A DNA stretch of 64,000 bases from Kalmusia sp. IMI 367209 (Eukaryota > Ascomycota > Dothideomycetes > Pleosporales > Didymosphaeriaceae): positions 62,001-126,000 of the forward strand of contig JAPEUQ010000009.1 in assembly GCA_027946365.1 (NCBI GenBank), written 5' to 3'. The position numbers and the translations under genes were made by a program. Below the pieces are notes generated by a model. That model ran no database searches. It had not been told where the DNA came from and was given only the letters and a program-made list of their open reading frames with translations. Shown here piece after piece: positions 51,855-62,405 of this stretch. How positions within the stretch are numbered: the stretch's first letter is position 1; every line of letters starts with the position of its first letter.

Positions 51855-53532
51855 TAGTAAATAAGGATATAACTCCTATATTTATAAGATAGAAATAGAG
51901 GATCCTAAGAATAATAATAAATCTAAAGAATAGATTAGTTTACTATAATTCTTAATTAATAATATTACGCGTACGTGATAGTTATACGTAGGTGGCTCTA
52001 GGGTTTTAAAAAAGTGGCAGAATTTAAAGCTTAGTATATAAATATTAAACTAGGCGAAATGCCGTATCTATATAAAATCTATAGTAAATAATATATTATA
52101 TAGTAGATTATTCTTTATAATATATTCTAAAGCTATAGATCTCTAGAATTTATTTATATATATAAAAATCTTTAGTATTAAGCTTAGTACTTTATCGCGC
52201 GCCCTTCTATATACTTAATACACTCATAGAGTCTTACTAGGTAGGCTTTAATTATTACGTTAATCTTCTTATAATTAAGTTCTTACTATATATTAAAAAG
52301 TGCTATACGCCCTACTACCCTATAGAGCACCTTTTTATATAAAATTAATAATGGAGGACGCTAACCTAGGTCTCTATTACTAAGAAATCTAGCGACTTAG
52401 GCGGCCCTATTATAAATAGAAACTCCTTATTTTCTATCTACTATAGAACTTTTTAGAGACGTAAAAGAGTCCTAGTTTTAATATAAAATAAGACTATAAG
52501 GCTTTAAAACTTTTAAAGCTTAGAAAGAATTTATAAATATATATAGATATTTATTTTACTATTTAAGTTACCCGCGTCGTACTGTATTACCTACGTAAAA
52601 TTATACCCAATTACTATAAAGATATAAAACTCCTCAACTTTATAAGATATAGGATAGCGATTATAATTATACTAAACGTTCTTAACTAGATCTTATTTAC
52701 TAGGACGTCTTTTAATACGTTTTATATATTATAGGTCTATACTTTAGTGGATTTCGTCGCTCTAAACAACGCGTTACCAATTAGCTCTATAAGGCCTTAT
52801 TAATAGCTATTCTATATACTAGTTAATTCTTTACTTTCTATACTTAATTGGGTAATCCTTACGTACTATAATAATATAGATTTTAATGCTAAAACCTCTT
52901 TAATATAACGCTAGTATATAATTCTTAAGAGCTCCTATATCTCCTTCTTAATACTAGCCTTTTTAGCGATTATCTCCTAGTCTTTACCCTTTTCTTTAAA
53001 TGTTACGCCGTCTATATAGTTAATAATAGCGTTAGCCTTAGAGTTTATAAGCTACTAAAGAGTGCTACGGGTATTAGGTTCTTCTAAATTCTAGAGTTAA
53101 CAGGCACGCTTACTATATAAAATATAACTATAGGTAGTCTCTAGAATATTAAAAATAGCGGTAAGGTCTTTATTAGAGTAAGGAGTCCTTTCTACTTATA
53201 AAAATAGGCGCCAGGATGGTAACCCTTATAGGAGTACTAATATGTTATTGTGCTAATTTTATATAAACTAGCCTAGATAGTAGGGTAGTGAACTTCTGAC
53301 GTTTACGACCTATAGGTATAATAAAAAACTATTTCTAATCTGATTTATATATAAAAATACTAGTAAGTTAGATATTTCCTAGTATTTATTATTTATTGCG
53401 CAGCGCCTTGGAGAGAACGTACGGGCGTCTTGGCGCTTTGAATTCTGCCACTTTTTCTGAAACCCTAGAGGGTGGTACGCTAGTTTAGCGTTGGGCGCTC
53501 GCTTGGGGTGGGCGCTCGCTTATGAAACACGT
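51855..53532 (+). mobile_element. Fot1/pogo-like element copy 2: 3' end only, interrupted by element E
   Basis: 51855-51990 matches 13325-13450 of Fot1-like copy 1, and 53476-53532 ends in CGCTCGCTTATGAAACACGT, the same terminal inverted repeat, here with its TpG intact. TA follows at 53533-53534, fitting Tc1/mariner target choice. The 5' part and left end are missing. The end contains a doubled GGGCGCTCGCTT (53494-53520). This is the last transposon before gene DNA. Confidence 0.65.
51996..53470. mobile_element. Element E: unclassified TIR transposon nested in Fot1-like copy 2
   Basis: Left end CTCTAGGGTTTTAAAAAAGT and right end ACTTTTTCTGAAACCCTAGA(G) are inverted copies for about 40 bases. 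GGTGG is present directly outside both ends (51991-51995, 53471-53475), suggesting a 5-bp target duplication; a TA just beyond leaves a TA duplication possible. Length 1475 bp. On the minus strand, about 53100-52500 reads as a protein-like frame with Gln-type stops ('NALFRATKSTK'), which I could not assign. RIP is moderate, with the ends least affected. Confidence 0.5.
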
Positions 53533-53593
53533 TAGTCCCTTTCTAGATTCTAGCTTTTTAGTTTATAGAAAATATCGTACTATATAAGCTACG

Positions 53594-55480
53594 CTAGATT
53601 CCAAAACTACGAATCGCCTCAGCTAGACGTTCGTTTGATAAACGAAGAGGGTCATACAGCATCGCATTCAACTCATCCTGGAAGCCGTGCGTCTGACTTT
53701 CGATTACACTTTCGCCATCAGAACCTTTTGTGCGACTGGTATGAGAAGAGACTGTTCGCTGTGCAGCGGCAGTGGAAAGATGAGACCGTGCCTTCTCATC
53801 CATCTCCTCCCGTAGGATCCGGACTTGCCTCTGGATCTCCTTCCATAGTACAAGATGGTCCAGTCCTGAAAGAGCTAGTGTCTGCTTCAAAGGTTTATCG
53901 ACCGTCTGCAACTCATTCTCCGTCAAATTCCAAGGATTGACCAATTCAGCATATTGAGTCTCCCGATTCATCTGCTTTGTATCCTCGTTACCCCGTGCAG
54001 CAATTGCTAGTAAACTGGCAACGAAAGCCTCCTGCATGTAAGCAAAAGAAAACTTGTCGGTAATGTCTGCAATGGCAGGACATAAGTCGTCCGGAAACTT
54101 GACATCGTCATTGTCTTTCAACTTACCCTGCCAGTATTTGGCATATTGCACCCGCTGATCATAATTCGGATCAGAGAAGTAGTATTTCCTATCGAACCTA
54201 CTTGGTCGCTTGGAGATCCCGGGGTCTAAGCGATCGAGATGGTTCGTGGAGCCTACCATGAGAATACCGTCATTTGAACGCAGACCATCCACTTCGTTGA
54301 GGAAGTAAGAGCGGACATGGTCACTGACAATCGAGTCAAGGTCTTCGAATACAAGATAGCAGGGTGCGACTTGACGGGCTTTACCGAATATTTGGCGAAG
54401 TGAATATTCTGGGCCAGCGAAGGACGAAAGGGTGCGCACGTAGAGCGTGGGAACTGACAGCTTTTCGTTGCCATTGACGCCACGTTGGTAGAGACTGTGC
54501 ATCATGGCCTTGATGCTGATGGTCTTGCCGTTTCCGGGCGGACCATAGTAGATGATCCCTCGCTTCCACGGTACCTTCAGATTCTGGTACGTCTCTTGGC
54601 CATCAAAGAAGTTTTCCACGTCAGCGATGATCTGCTTCTTCATCCCCGCCTCGAGAATGACGTCGTCCCAGTTGCTCTTCTGAACCGAGTTCCAGAGCTC
54701 ACGACTCTTTTGCCAAAAGCCCTGGTCAAAAACCCAGACCTCGTTGTGAAGCTCCTGGCCCCAGGTTGTCGCGTCCCTAATCAGCTCGTCCACCTTGTGT
54801 GTGTTGCGAGTAAGAATATAGTTGTTGGTGACATCGGGGTAAGACGACTGTCCATCTCTGCCACTCGCAATGTACACGATGAGCTCCTGATCCTTCCACT
54901 TGTACAGGTACTTGGCAAAAATGATGTGCTCAGCAAAGACTCCGGGGCTGTTATCCAGCCGCTTCGATGGTGGGATGTACTGACGCCATGTGATAGCGCT
55001 GCCATAGACGGGGTCTTTGATGGGGTCGTCGAGTGGCGTAACGGTCGCGAAGCCCGCGGATGCGTAGGCGAGGAGGTTCAGGGCGCCTTGCGGGGCGATT
55101 ACAAGATCGAGATCGCGGTATTGGTTGCGGAGCGCTTGGACAAGCACTACGTCGGTGTTGACGCGCTGACCGGACGCATGGTGGAAGTACTCGCGCGTCG
55201 TGTCGTCGCCGAAGTTGCCGTGGCTGCCCGTCATGATGGTGGCAGTCGGAGTTGCGGAGTGGGTGCGGGGGAAACGTCGGCAATCGAGACCACCTCTAGC
55301 TTTGGCCGTAATGAAGGCGAGTGTGGGTGAAGTAGAGTTGAGATTGTAACGTTGGGACCGCAGGCGTCTGCCTGGAGTGAGGGCGGCTGTGCCTGGAGCT
55401 TGGGAGCTTCGCGCGTCATCGAGGGGGCCGAGCTGAAACAGAGGCAGGAGCTCCCCACAGCGGGGGCCTAGCGCGGCCAC
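53594..55480 (-). CDS. BCS1-like AAA-type ATPase
   Basis: Single-exon gene of 628 codons from the ATG at 55480, or more likely 546 codons from the internal ATG at 55234, which has a good start context (ACCATCATGA) and begins where the protein becomes orderly (MTGSHGNFGDD). The C-terminal half is an AAA module (628-aa numbering): Walker A GPPGNGKT at 313-320, Walker B LVFEDLDS at 376-383, sensor-1 GSTN at 410-413, and the arginine-finger segment RPSRFDRKY at 425-433. Family knowledge: BCS1-type AAA proteins are ATP-driven protein remodellers, often mitochondrial; I see no clear transmembrane helix or targeting signal, so location is open. The TAG stop (53594-53596) is 60 bp from a transposon end in sequence that looks TA-shifted, so the true C-terminus may have been longer. 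Confidence 0.85.
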   Translation of the reverse strand: MAALGPRCGELLPLFQLGPLDDARSSQAPGTAALTPGRRLRSQRYNLNSTSPTLAFITAKARGGLDCRRFPRTHSATPTATIMTGSHGNFGDDTTREYFHHASGQRVNTDVVLVQALRNQYRDLDLVIAPQGALNLLAYASAGFATVTPLDDPIKDPVYGSAITWRQYIPPSKRLDNSPGVFAEHIIFAKYLYKWKDQELIVYIASGRDGQSSYPDVTNNYILTRNTHKVDELIRDATTWGQELHNEVWVFDQGFWQKSRELWNSVQKSNWDDVILEAGMKKQIIADVENFFDGQETYQNLKVPWKRGIIYYGPPGNGKTISIKAMMHSLYQRGVNGNEKLSVPTLYVRTLSSFAGPEYSLRQIFGKARQVAPCYLVFEDLDSIVSDHVRSYFLNEVDGLRSNDGILMVGSTNHLDRLDPGISKRPSRFDRKYYFSDPNYDQRVQYAKYWQGKLKDNDDVKFPDDLCPAIADITDKFSFAYMQEAFVASLLAIAARGNEDTKQMNRETQYAELVNPWNLTENELQTVDKPLKQTLALSGLDHLVLWKEIQRQVRILREEMDEKARSHLSTAAAQRTVSSHTSRTKGSDGESVIESQTHGFQDELNAMLYDPLRLSNERLAEAIRSFGI

Positions 55481-55484
55481 CCGC

Positions 55485-58073
55485 GCATCCCAGTCTACAG
55501 TGCGTCGAAACAGCGCATGCTACTTCTCGACCTCACACTTTCAGATACCCCAAGATTCTTCCTACCGTACATTGTGTGCCGACTACTGCGCCTCATGCTT
55601 GCCGCCGGTGGCTTGCCAATCCCGCCAAGTACCAAGCCGGCAGGATTTCTCAGCCCAACGCCACCGAAAGTCTTCGAGCATACATCATCTGATATGATCG
55701 AGCGCTCTTACGATGCCGGATCGCGACGGAATGCAACGAACTGACATTCCCTTCCGCCCGCCAGTCGACCTCAGAACTGCCATGGCACTGCCAGGCCGTT
55801 CATTTGCCGTCAACACGAACGACTGAAGCCCGGCGAGCCTTTCAATTGTTCATAATTATCGAGCACTCATGAACGCTTCCCACGAGCCTTCAATGGCCTC
55901 ATGTGCGCTGCTCAACGGTCGATTGCGACTCTTTTCCGATATGCGCTGGCCACAAGCGCTATAGCCGGTGTGTCCTATGCTAGGCAGCTGGACCGTCGGT
56001 CGTCCGGCCATTATGCGAGTATCGCAACAAATCCAGAGAACCAAGCGGACTGTGTAGTTTAGAAATTTCGGTCGAATCCATGGCTGTTTCGCGTAGCATG
56101 CTATAAATGGTCGAGCCCAGCCCTACCGAGTCGTATGAAGCCCTCAAGCCAGAATGCTTGACTCCTGAGTATTGAATTCATGAATATGTATGCACGCGTT
56201 CTCTTCTGCGCGCGGACTGATTGCAAGAGGCAAGTAAGCGGTGAGCCCAGAAGCTTTACTACCACAGAGTGCTTAGCCATTCGAGCATTTATCGTGACTC
56301 GCTTTGCCGAATCTCGGCCAAAGCCTTCGTGCCAACTGATGGAGATAAATTGCCATGTTGAACCCAATGCAGTTGGTCATACCAAGGGGTTTTAGGCTAA
56401 TTCAAGGACTAGGTCGAGCGTATGGGAGCACGTACAGCAATCCTGCAGGTCCCAATAGTCCTCGAAATTCATCACTAATGAAAATGTATCGCTGAAGCCC
56501 ATGTTAAGCCGCTCGGGTTCCACGACAGTCCTGCGCATGCATCTCCGCGAGCGATTCGCCTTCAGCTTTCACCGGGTTGATGCAAGAGTATAATGCGATC
56601 TGTGTTCAATTGAATCTGTTCATGGCCCGTACCCGACGTCGCAGCCGCCCACATCCATGGGAGAATGCCGCGTACCCTGTCTCTGCTGACAAGCGCTCCC
56701 GTTGGGCCGAATGATGCAAGTCGCCTCTGAGAGGAGCCCCGGAGCCACTCCACACTGTCCCCACGCCTGGCAACCGGATCCCAAACACCAGTTTCCAATG
56801 AAACCCTTAGACTCTAAGCTAGTGACGCAGCAGCGTCATCCAGATCTCGCGACGATTTGAAATTTTCGAAGCGTCGGCGTGGCTTTCGCCGGTGGAACGA
56901 GAGGTCGGGAGACGTTTTGTCGTCATGTCACGTTCAGGCATGGCTGACGCCCAGACTTTTCGCAGAAGCTTAGCATGCACAAGCCCTGTCCCGCTCGACA
57001 TCCACTACACACGCCATAATATGTGTCCCGCTGACTGCGCACGATATTTCCGCTACATCCGGCAGATGACTACTCTGAGTGGTTTGCCCAGCGTTGACAA
57101 GCTGCAGTATGGTGCTCTCTCCAGAAACTCCAAGCAGTTGATCGTTGTAAGAGCTGCCTCGAAATCAATCGGCGAGATATCGGCCAGCAACAATGTTTCG
57201 TTGTCGCTGTACACTTTGACGGATCGCACATTCATGTTGATCCCGCCTTCGCGCCTATTCACCCCTTCACCCCAAGTGACCAGGGCCAAGGGAGCATGCA
57301 ACAATGTGGCGCCGAGAGCACGACCATGACCGGCCGAGCATCTATTTTGCAACCGAAGATCTCTGCTTATTTGTAATCGCAAGCACATTCTACAAGTAGG
57401 ATCTCCATATCAGTAGAGCTGGCGGTGTTCAAGTGGTGCGGATAGAGTTGTTGGTAGCTGTCACGATGATGCAAGCGATGCCCATGGTCGCCGACAAGCT
57501 TCGGTGTGCGTGAGGCCGTCGCTCCGCATCCATGCCCGCGGCAAAATCGACCTCTCATCGTGGAGGTATCTGCAAAAATACAATCGGCTACTGCACTTGC
57601 TCAGGCTCTTTGTCCAATCTCTCTGGGGCCTCGGCTCAAGCGAATGGTGCCGATCCACCGCACAGGTGGCTGATGCGTCGATGTCGATGCAGCGGTATGC
57701 CAGCACTTCTGCCCGCCCATGGTTCGATGTCGAGCCCCGTCCACTACGGCCGCACCTTTAGCCGGTCTGGGGTTGTTAAGATGGGGAACTCACCCCAATC
57801 GTCCGATCTAACTCCTGTTTAGGTTTAATTTACATGGGCTTGGACGCGAGCTAGGATCCAAGGAGTGCCATGCCTCCTGGCACACGTCGCTCATAGTTGA
57901 GCTTCGGACCGGCGAACCTGAACTTATATCAGCCCACGATCCCCATACCTTGAGTGGCCTGTTGTTCCCCAGCTTTTCCCCCGACCCCAGACTGGACGCC
58001 GCGCTCGGCTCACTTTCATATTTGGACGGCTGGCTTCCTTACATTTCGACCCTCAGGTCCTAACCTCGTAACG
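55485..58073. other. Long intergenic region, no gene supported
   Basis: About 2.6 kb of normal base composition between two genes that are transcribed away from each other. Open frames here are short (60-145 codons), overlap on both strands, lack recognisable domains and have no convincing intron-exon chains. The last 200 bases are CT-rich (TTTTCCCCCGACC, about 57973-57985) and should hold the acetate-transporter promoter. The first few hundred bases should hold the promoter of the AAA gene. Confidence 0.5.
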
Positions 58074-59288
58074 ATGGCGACTGCTGCTGAACACCACGAT
58101 GCTGTGCGTTTTGACCGAATCTGATGTTTGGTGGATTCACAATTGGCAAATGAATGGAACACTGACTTCCCTATGTAGACTCGCACTGCGGACCCCGCTG
58201 GTGAGAACGCTTAGCAAACCAATGGCACTAGCACCGTTGACCATGCCGGCGTAGCCAAAGAAAGGAAACCATACGACTATGGTGCGTTCGCTCCCTCGAG
58301 TTTGCTCGTCTCCTTACACGATCTTGTATTTGTCATCCATCTCATCACCATCTAACGCTACGTTCGTAGGCGGCAACCCTCTGGCTCATATTGCGACCAA
58401 CAACCCCGATTACCGGCTGACTGCATTCGGCGGTGAATTTCAGCCTGGTCTGTACCGGTATGTTTCAAGAAGATTCGCTCCACTCTGATTGCTCGTCACT
58501 GATCCATCATAGTACCCCGAAGAGCAATTTCGCCAACCCAGCTCCATTGGGTCTCTCAGCTTTTGCCTTGACAACATTTGTGCTGTCTCTGATCAACGTG
58601 CGCACACGTTCGCTTCATGAGCCCAACCTCGTGGTAGCACTTGCTTATGGTTACGGTGGTCTTGTCCAGCTGTTGGCCGGCATGTGGTATGTGCCCTCTT
58701 GTCCAAAGTAGATGAAAGCTAATACCGGCTAGGGAAATGGCAGTCGGCAACACCTTCGGTGCCACGGCGCTGTCATCTTACGGCGGCTTCTGGCTTTCTT
58801 TCGCCATTATACTGACCCCGGGCGGCTTCGAAATTGAGTCTATTCTCACAGCGGACAATAATCCTGCGCCATTCTACAATTCATTCGGTCTGTACCTGAT
58901 GGGCTGGTTTATCTTTACCTTCCTCTTGCTTATCTGCACTCTGCGATCAACCGTGGCATTCTTTTCGCTATTCTTCACGTTGGATCTCGCCTTCATGCTG
59001 CTGGGCATTGGCTACCTCCGTGCTGACGCTGCCGGACCGAACTTGGCTTGTATCAAGGCTGGTGGCTACTTTGGACTTTTCGCTGCGTTCCTAGCCTGGT
59101 ACAATGCGCTGGCTGGTATTGCAGATAGCTCCAACAGGTCAGTAACACACATGATGTGACTCGTTCTTTTGCAGGTGCTAATCTCGCACAGTTTTTTCGT
59201 TATTCCCGTTGCCCACTTCCCCTGGTCCGAGAAGGGCCGCGAAGCACGAGGCAAACCCACCAACTCATCCGAGGCACACACGGCTTAA
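58074..59288 (+). CDS. Gpr1/FUN34/YaaH (AceTr) family acetate transporter, seven exons
   Basis: Exons by sequence: 58074-58103, 58179-58200, 58255-58281, 58370-58457, 58513-58686, 58733-59137, 59192-59288; 280 aa in one frame, usual for the family. All introns are 46-88 bp, GT..AG, most with a branch site (CTGAC, CTAAC, CTAAT) near the acceptor. The family signature [11 protein letters not shown] is at residues 64-74, preceded by [10 protein letters not shown] (47-56), and about six hydrophobic segments follow to residue 250. The protein should sit in the plasma membrane and move acetate/monocarboxylates or ammonium-linked solutes; Ady2/AcpA relatives are induced by acetate and repressed by glucose. 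An alternative splice of exons 2-3 (acceptor at 58214) also keeps the frame but leaves out two good splice signals. Confidence 0.9.
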
Positions 59289-60036
59289 TCTACTTCACCT
59301 TGCGCTCCGCTGCCAAGGAGAGAAAACCTCGTCTCTCATTTTTTTATGCAGGAAGCTGGAATAAATCGTATTTGGGTCGGTATCGGCGGAGATTCCCAGC
59401 GCTAAGGAGGACTTGCGCATCGAAGTGTATACCACGGTGTTCTCTTCTGCCGACGCGCCACCTGCGCTGTCGGGCCACACTTCTGTATCTTATTTTAATA
59501 TCATCACGATTCTTTCAGGCTCGTCTTATGATCGGCGCATGCTAAGCACCTTTCGTCGTCCTCATTACGTCACGCGCTGTGCCTACTGGGCGCATACTTG
59601 GCCGACTTAGTCCGCATCTGTCCCTCCAAGCGACGCAATGTTCGTGAACCTTGGACGCTCACCTGATGATCTGTAGGGACGGCATCTGAATTCGGCTGTC
59701 GTGTCTCCGCACCACCGCAGCTGGTCGCGCGATGCCCAAGCTTGACCAAGAGACCAAGAGACCAAGAGACCAAGGGCTTGGACGAGGTCAGCGATGGTGC
59801 AAAGGCTGAGTGGCACCGGCGATGAGGGCGTGCCACGTGACTACGTTCTGGCCGGGGGGTCGGTGTGGGGTCCACAAAAAAGTTCGCTGCGTTCCTGGCT
59901 ACTGAACACGCGTGAACTGTTCGTCGACTACCCGCCGACTCCAGCACTTCCGCACCTCCGCACCGCCAGGGCTAAGCTTGCAAGCATTCGAAGGCACTTG
60001 GGTACCTGGGCAATCAACACCACGCGTGCACAAGCC
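59289..60036. other. Intergenic region between acetate transporter and JIP5
   Basis: No gene seen. It holds the transporter's 3' end signals and the JIP5 promoter and leader. A short direct repeat (four 8-bp GACCAAGA units) lies at 59744-59775. Confidence 0.5.
59744..59775 (+). repeat. Four tandem 8-bp units (GACCAAGA)
   Basis: Perfect for three units, the fourth ends GG. It lies about 260 bp upstream of the JIP5 start. No function is implied by the sequence. Confidence 0.8.
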
Positions 60037-61383
60037 ATGTTCCAGAACATCTGCGCCATTCCGCTGGACCACGACCTGTTCACCCAGGCCATCCACCCGC
60101 AAGTACCGGTCCTCTCCGTGGGGCTCTCCTCGGGCCATGTGCACTCATACCGCCTGCCCGCTGACGCCAGTCCCGACGATGATGGAGACGGGACCCTCGG
60201 GTCACAAAGTGGCTTTGGACACATCGAGACGGCGTGGAAGACGCGGCGGCACAAGGGCAGCTGTCGCGCCCTGTCCTTTGCCGTCGACGGCACGCAACTG
60301 TACTCGGCTGGCACCGATGGGATTGTCAAAGCTGCCGACGCCCTGACGGGAAACGTCGTTGCGAAGATTGCCGTTCCGCTTGACCCGTACGCAGTTGAGC
60401 CACGTTCCTATGCTCCAGAGCTTCGCTAATCCCGCCCAGAGCTTCCAATACCATTGACGCGCCCCTCTCTTATTCACGCCCTCTCCCCACAGACTCTCCT
60501 CCTTGCCACCGACTCCTCGGCGCTACACCTCTACGACTTGCGCGACCTCGGCCCCAAAGCTTCGCCAAAGCCTCAGCAGACACATCATCCCCATGATGAC
60601 TACATATCCTCGCTTACACCGCTACCGCCGAGCGCCGCTAGCACGAGCGGATTCAGCAAACAATGGGTCAGTACGGGAGGCACTACGTTGGCTGTCACGG
60701 ACCTGCGACGTGGCGTCATGGTGCGAAGCGAGGATCAGGAAGAGGAACTGTTGTGCTCAGTCATGGTGTCCGGCTTATCTAAGAAAGGCTCAAGTGTGGG
60801 CGAGAAGGTGGTTGTGGGCGGAGGCAATGGCGTCCTGACTCTTTGGGAGCGAGGAGTGTGGGACGACCAAGACGAGCGTATTACCGTGGACAAAACACCT
60901 GGAGGCGGGGAGAGCTTAGACACCATGGCATTGCTACCTCCGGGCGTTGGGCCTGGCGGTAAAGTTGTCGCGGTGGGCTTGGGCAATGGCGCCCTGCGCT
61001 TTGTCAAGATCGGAGCGAACCAGATCATCGCCGAACTTAGCCATGACGAACTCGAAAAGGAAGCCGTGGTCGGCCTAGGCTTCGATGTCACGGGTAGAAT
61101 GATTAGTGGGGGCGGCAAAATGGTCAAGGTCTGGGGCGAACCGGGCGCCTATGGTGGAGACGAAGACGACGACGACGACGAAGAAGAAGAAGAAGAAGAC
61201 CAAGTAGCTGATGACGGTGTTGCGGACGCCAAACGCGCACGCGAAAGCGACGAGGATAGCGATGAAGAGATGGATGACAGCAGCGAGGACGAGAAGCCAA
61301 CTCAGAAACGAAAGAAGAGGAAGAAGGGCAAAACACAGCAGCAGCAAAACCATGGTATCATGGGTTTCTCTGGGCTGGAATAA
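60037..61383 (+). CDS. JIP5: WD40-repeat ribosome-biogenesis protein JIP5, apparent one-base frameshift
   Basis: Starts [15 protein letters not shown] at the ATG 60037. Exon 1 ends at 60386 (GTACGC donor), the intron has a GCTAAT branch site and ends CCCGCCCAG at 60439, and exon 2 starts at 60440. Family-specific text includes '[16 protein letters not shown]', '[12 protein letters not shown]', '[20 protein letters not shown]', '[17 protein letters not shown]' and '[18 protein letters not shown]'. The C-terminus is a long Asp/Glu tract (from about 61160) and a basic KKRKK-type nuclear signal. After the splice the frame reads 'PASNTIDAP' and then must shift by one base in the CCCC run at 60462-60465; with three C the total is 430 codons. 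In yeast Jip5 is nucleolar, needed for large-subunit assembly and essential, so a sequencing error is the likeliest cause. Confidence 0.88.
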
Positions 61384-62405
61384 ATACCACTTTTCTCCTC
61401 CAGCACGTCTATAATCTAGTTTTGAACTCGTGAAAGAAGTTTAGAAAGCATCTATACGCAAGGCAAGACATCCGACCATTTGGGACCGATAGCAATACTA
61501 ATGCACCAGCGCAGTATAAGTTCACGTGCGTATAATGGAAAGTCAGTTACGACTTTCTGTCATATCTGAACACAGTGGGTAAGCTATAAGAAAACCGAAT
61601 AGTAGGGTAGCCTTACACCAATACCTATATAATTAGGCGTGTTACCTGAAGATACGCGATATGAAATGCAATCGGTAATTTGCCTGGAATCCGCTCATCA
61701 TGAAGGAGTTCGGTTTGGCCCTTCACCCACAATAATAGTAGGGGCAGCTTTCGCTTTTCCCGAAGACGTCACCACATAACAACAGCTGCTTATCACTCAT
61801 GTCCTTGTTCATGTCCAACTTTCAGTATCATTTCGGACGCAATGCGTCGGCAAGCATCGCTGACTACGGCTTTCCTATCCGCGTTCCGCATTACCCATTG
61901 TTGAGCTTCCTCGGCCGCCTGCCGTATAGTATCTTCAGGCGCGGCCGTTTTACAATCCCTTGTACCATTGTCGCTTAGTCCAATTTCCCCCGGAATTTCT
62001 TAGCTTTAGTTTCATTTTAATATATCTCTGGCGCGTGGATTGGCTATCGCGGTTCTTCGCTTAGTACTCGAAGAACATTCTGTGGGGTTACGATATTGCT
62101 TAATCTAGCGTTTTCGCACCGGGCTGGTTGCGGACCACTTCCCCCGTCTCGAAACAGGTCGCGGTATGTTTCTGGTAATCGTGAGGCGCCTGGCATCATG
62201 CACATTGGCGTTTCTGTTGGTGGATACGAGGATGGTGGGCCTAATGTGATAGTAGGCTGACTAGATGGGTCATAGGGGTTGGATATCCCGGACCTAGAGT
62301 CGTGTGTCTGACGAGCCGGTGGTGTCGCCGTATATATGGTTAGGGTTGTGCTGTCAATGAAATCGAATTCCAGCACCCAACATTATCCCCACTCTCGCGA
62401 ACACG
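61384..62405. promoter_or_regulatory. Intergenic region with presumed AA9 promoter
   Basis: No gene supported over about 1 kb. A TATA box (TATATA, 62331-62336) lies 70 bp before the AA9 start. Two matches to the carbon-repressor CreA/CRE1 motif SYGGRG occur, GTGGGG at 62082-62087 and CCCCAC at 62387-62392. Such short motifs are common by chance; repression by glucose would fit an AA9 gene but is inferred. Confidence 0.4.

Noticed and set aside
1..53500. AT-rich block as mitochondrial or organelle DNA
   Set aside because: No organelle genes or rRNA; it contains nuclear retrotransposons with RIP-type stops and joins nuclear genes directly.
54485..55330. 281-codon plus-strand frame
   Set aside because: It lies antisense to the AAA ATPase, whose motifs are clear; the frame has no domain and is a shadow of the GC-rich gene.
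56069..56080. GGTCGAATCC, resembling a tRNA B box
   Set aside because: One base short of the consensus and the sequence 30-60 bases upstream does not fold as a tRNA.
56892..57388. 145- and 111-codon overlapping frames on opposite strands
   Set aside because: No domain, no splice context, and both strands are open over the same bases; left as intergenic.
62339..62346. Telomere-like TTAGGGT
   Set aside because: A single copy only; not a telomeric or interstitial array.
62044..62376. 110-codon minus-strand frame before AA9
   Set aside because: It overlaps the presumed AA9 promoter, is low-complexity Pro/Ser/Thr rich, and has no recognisable domain.
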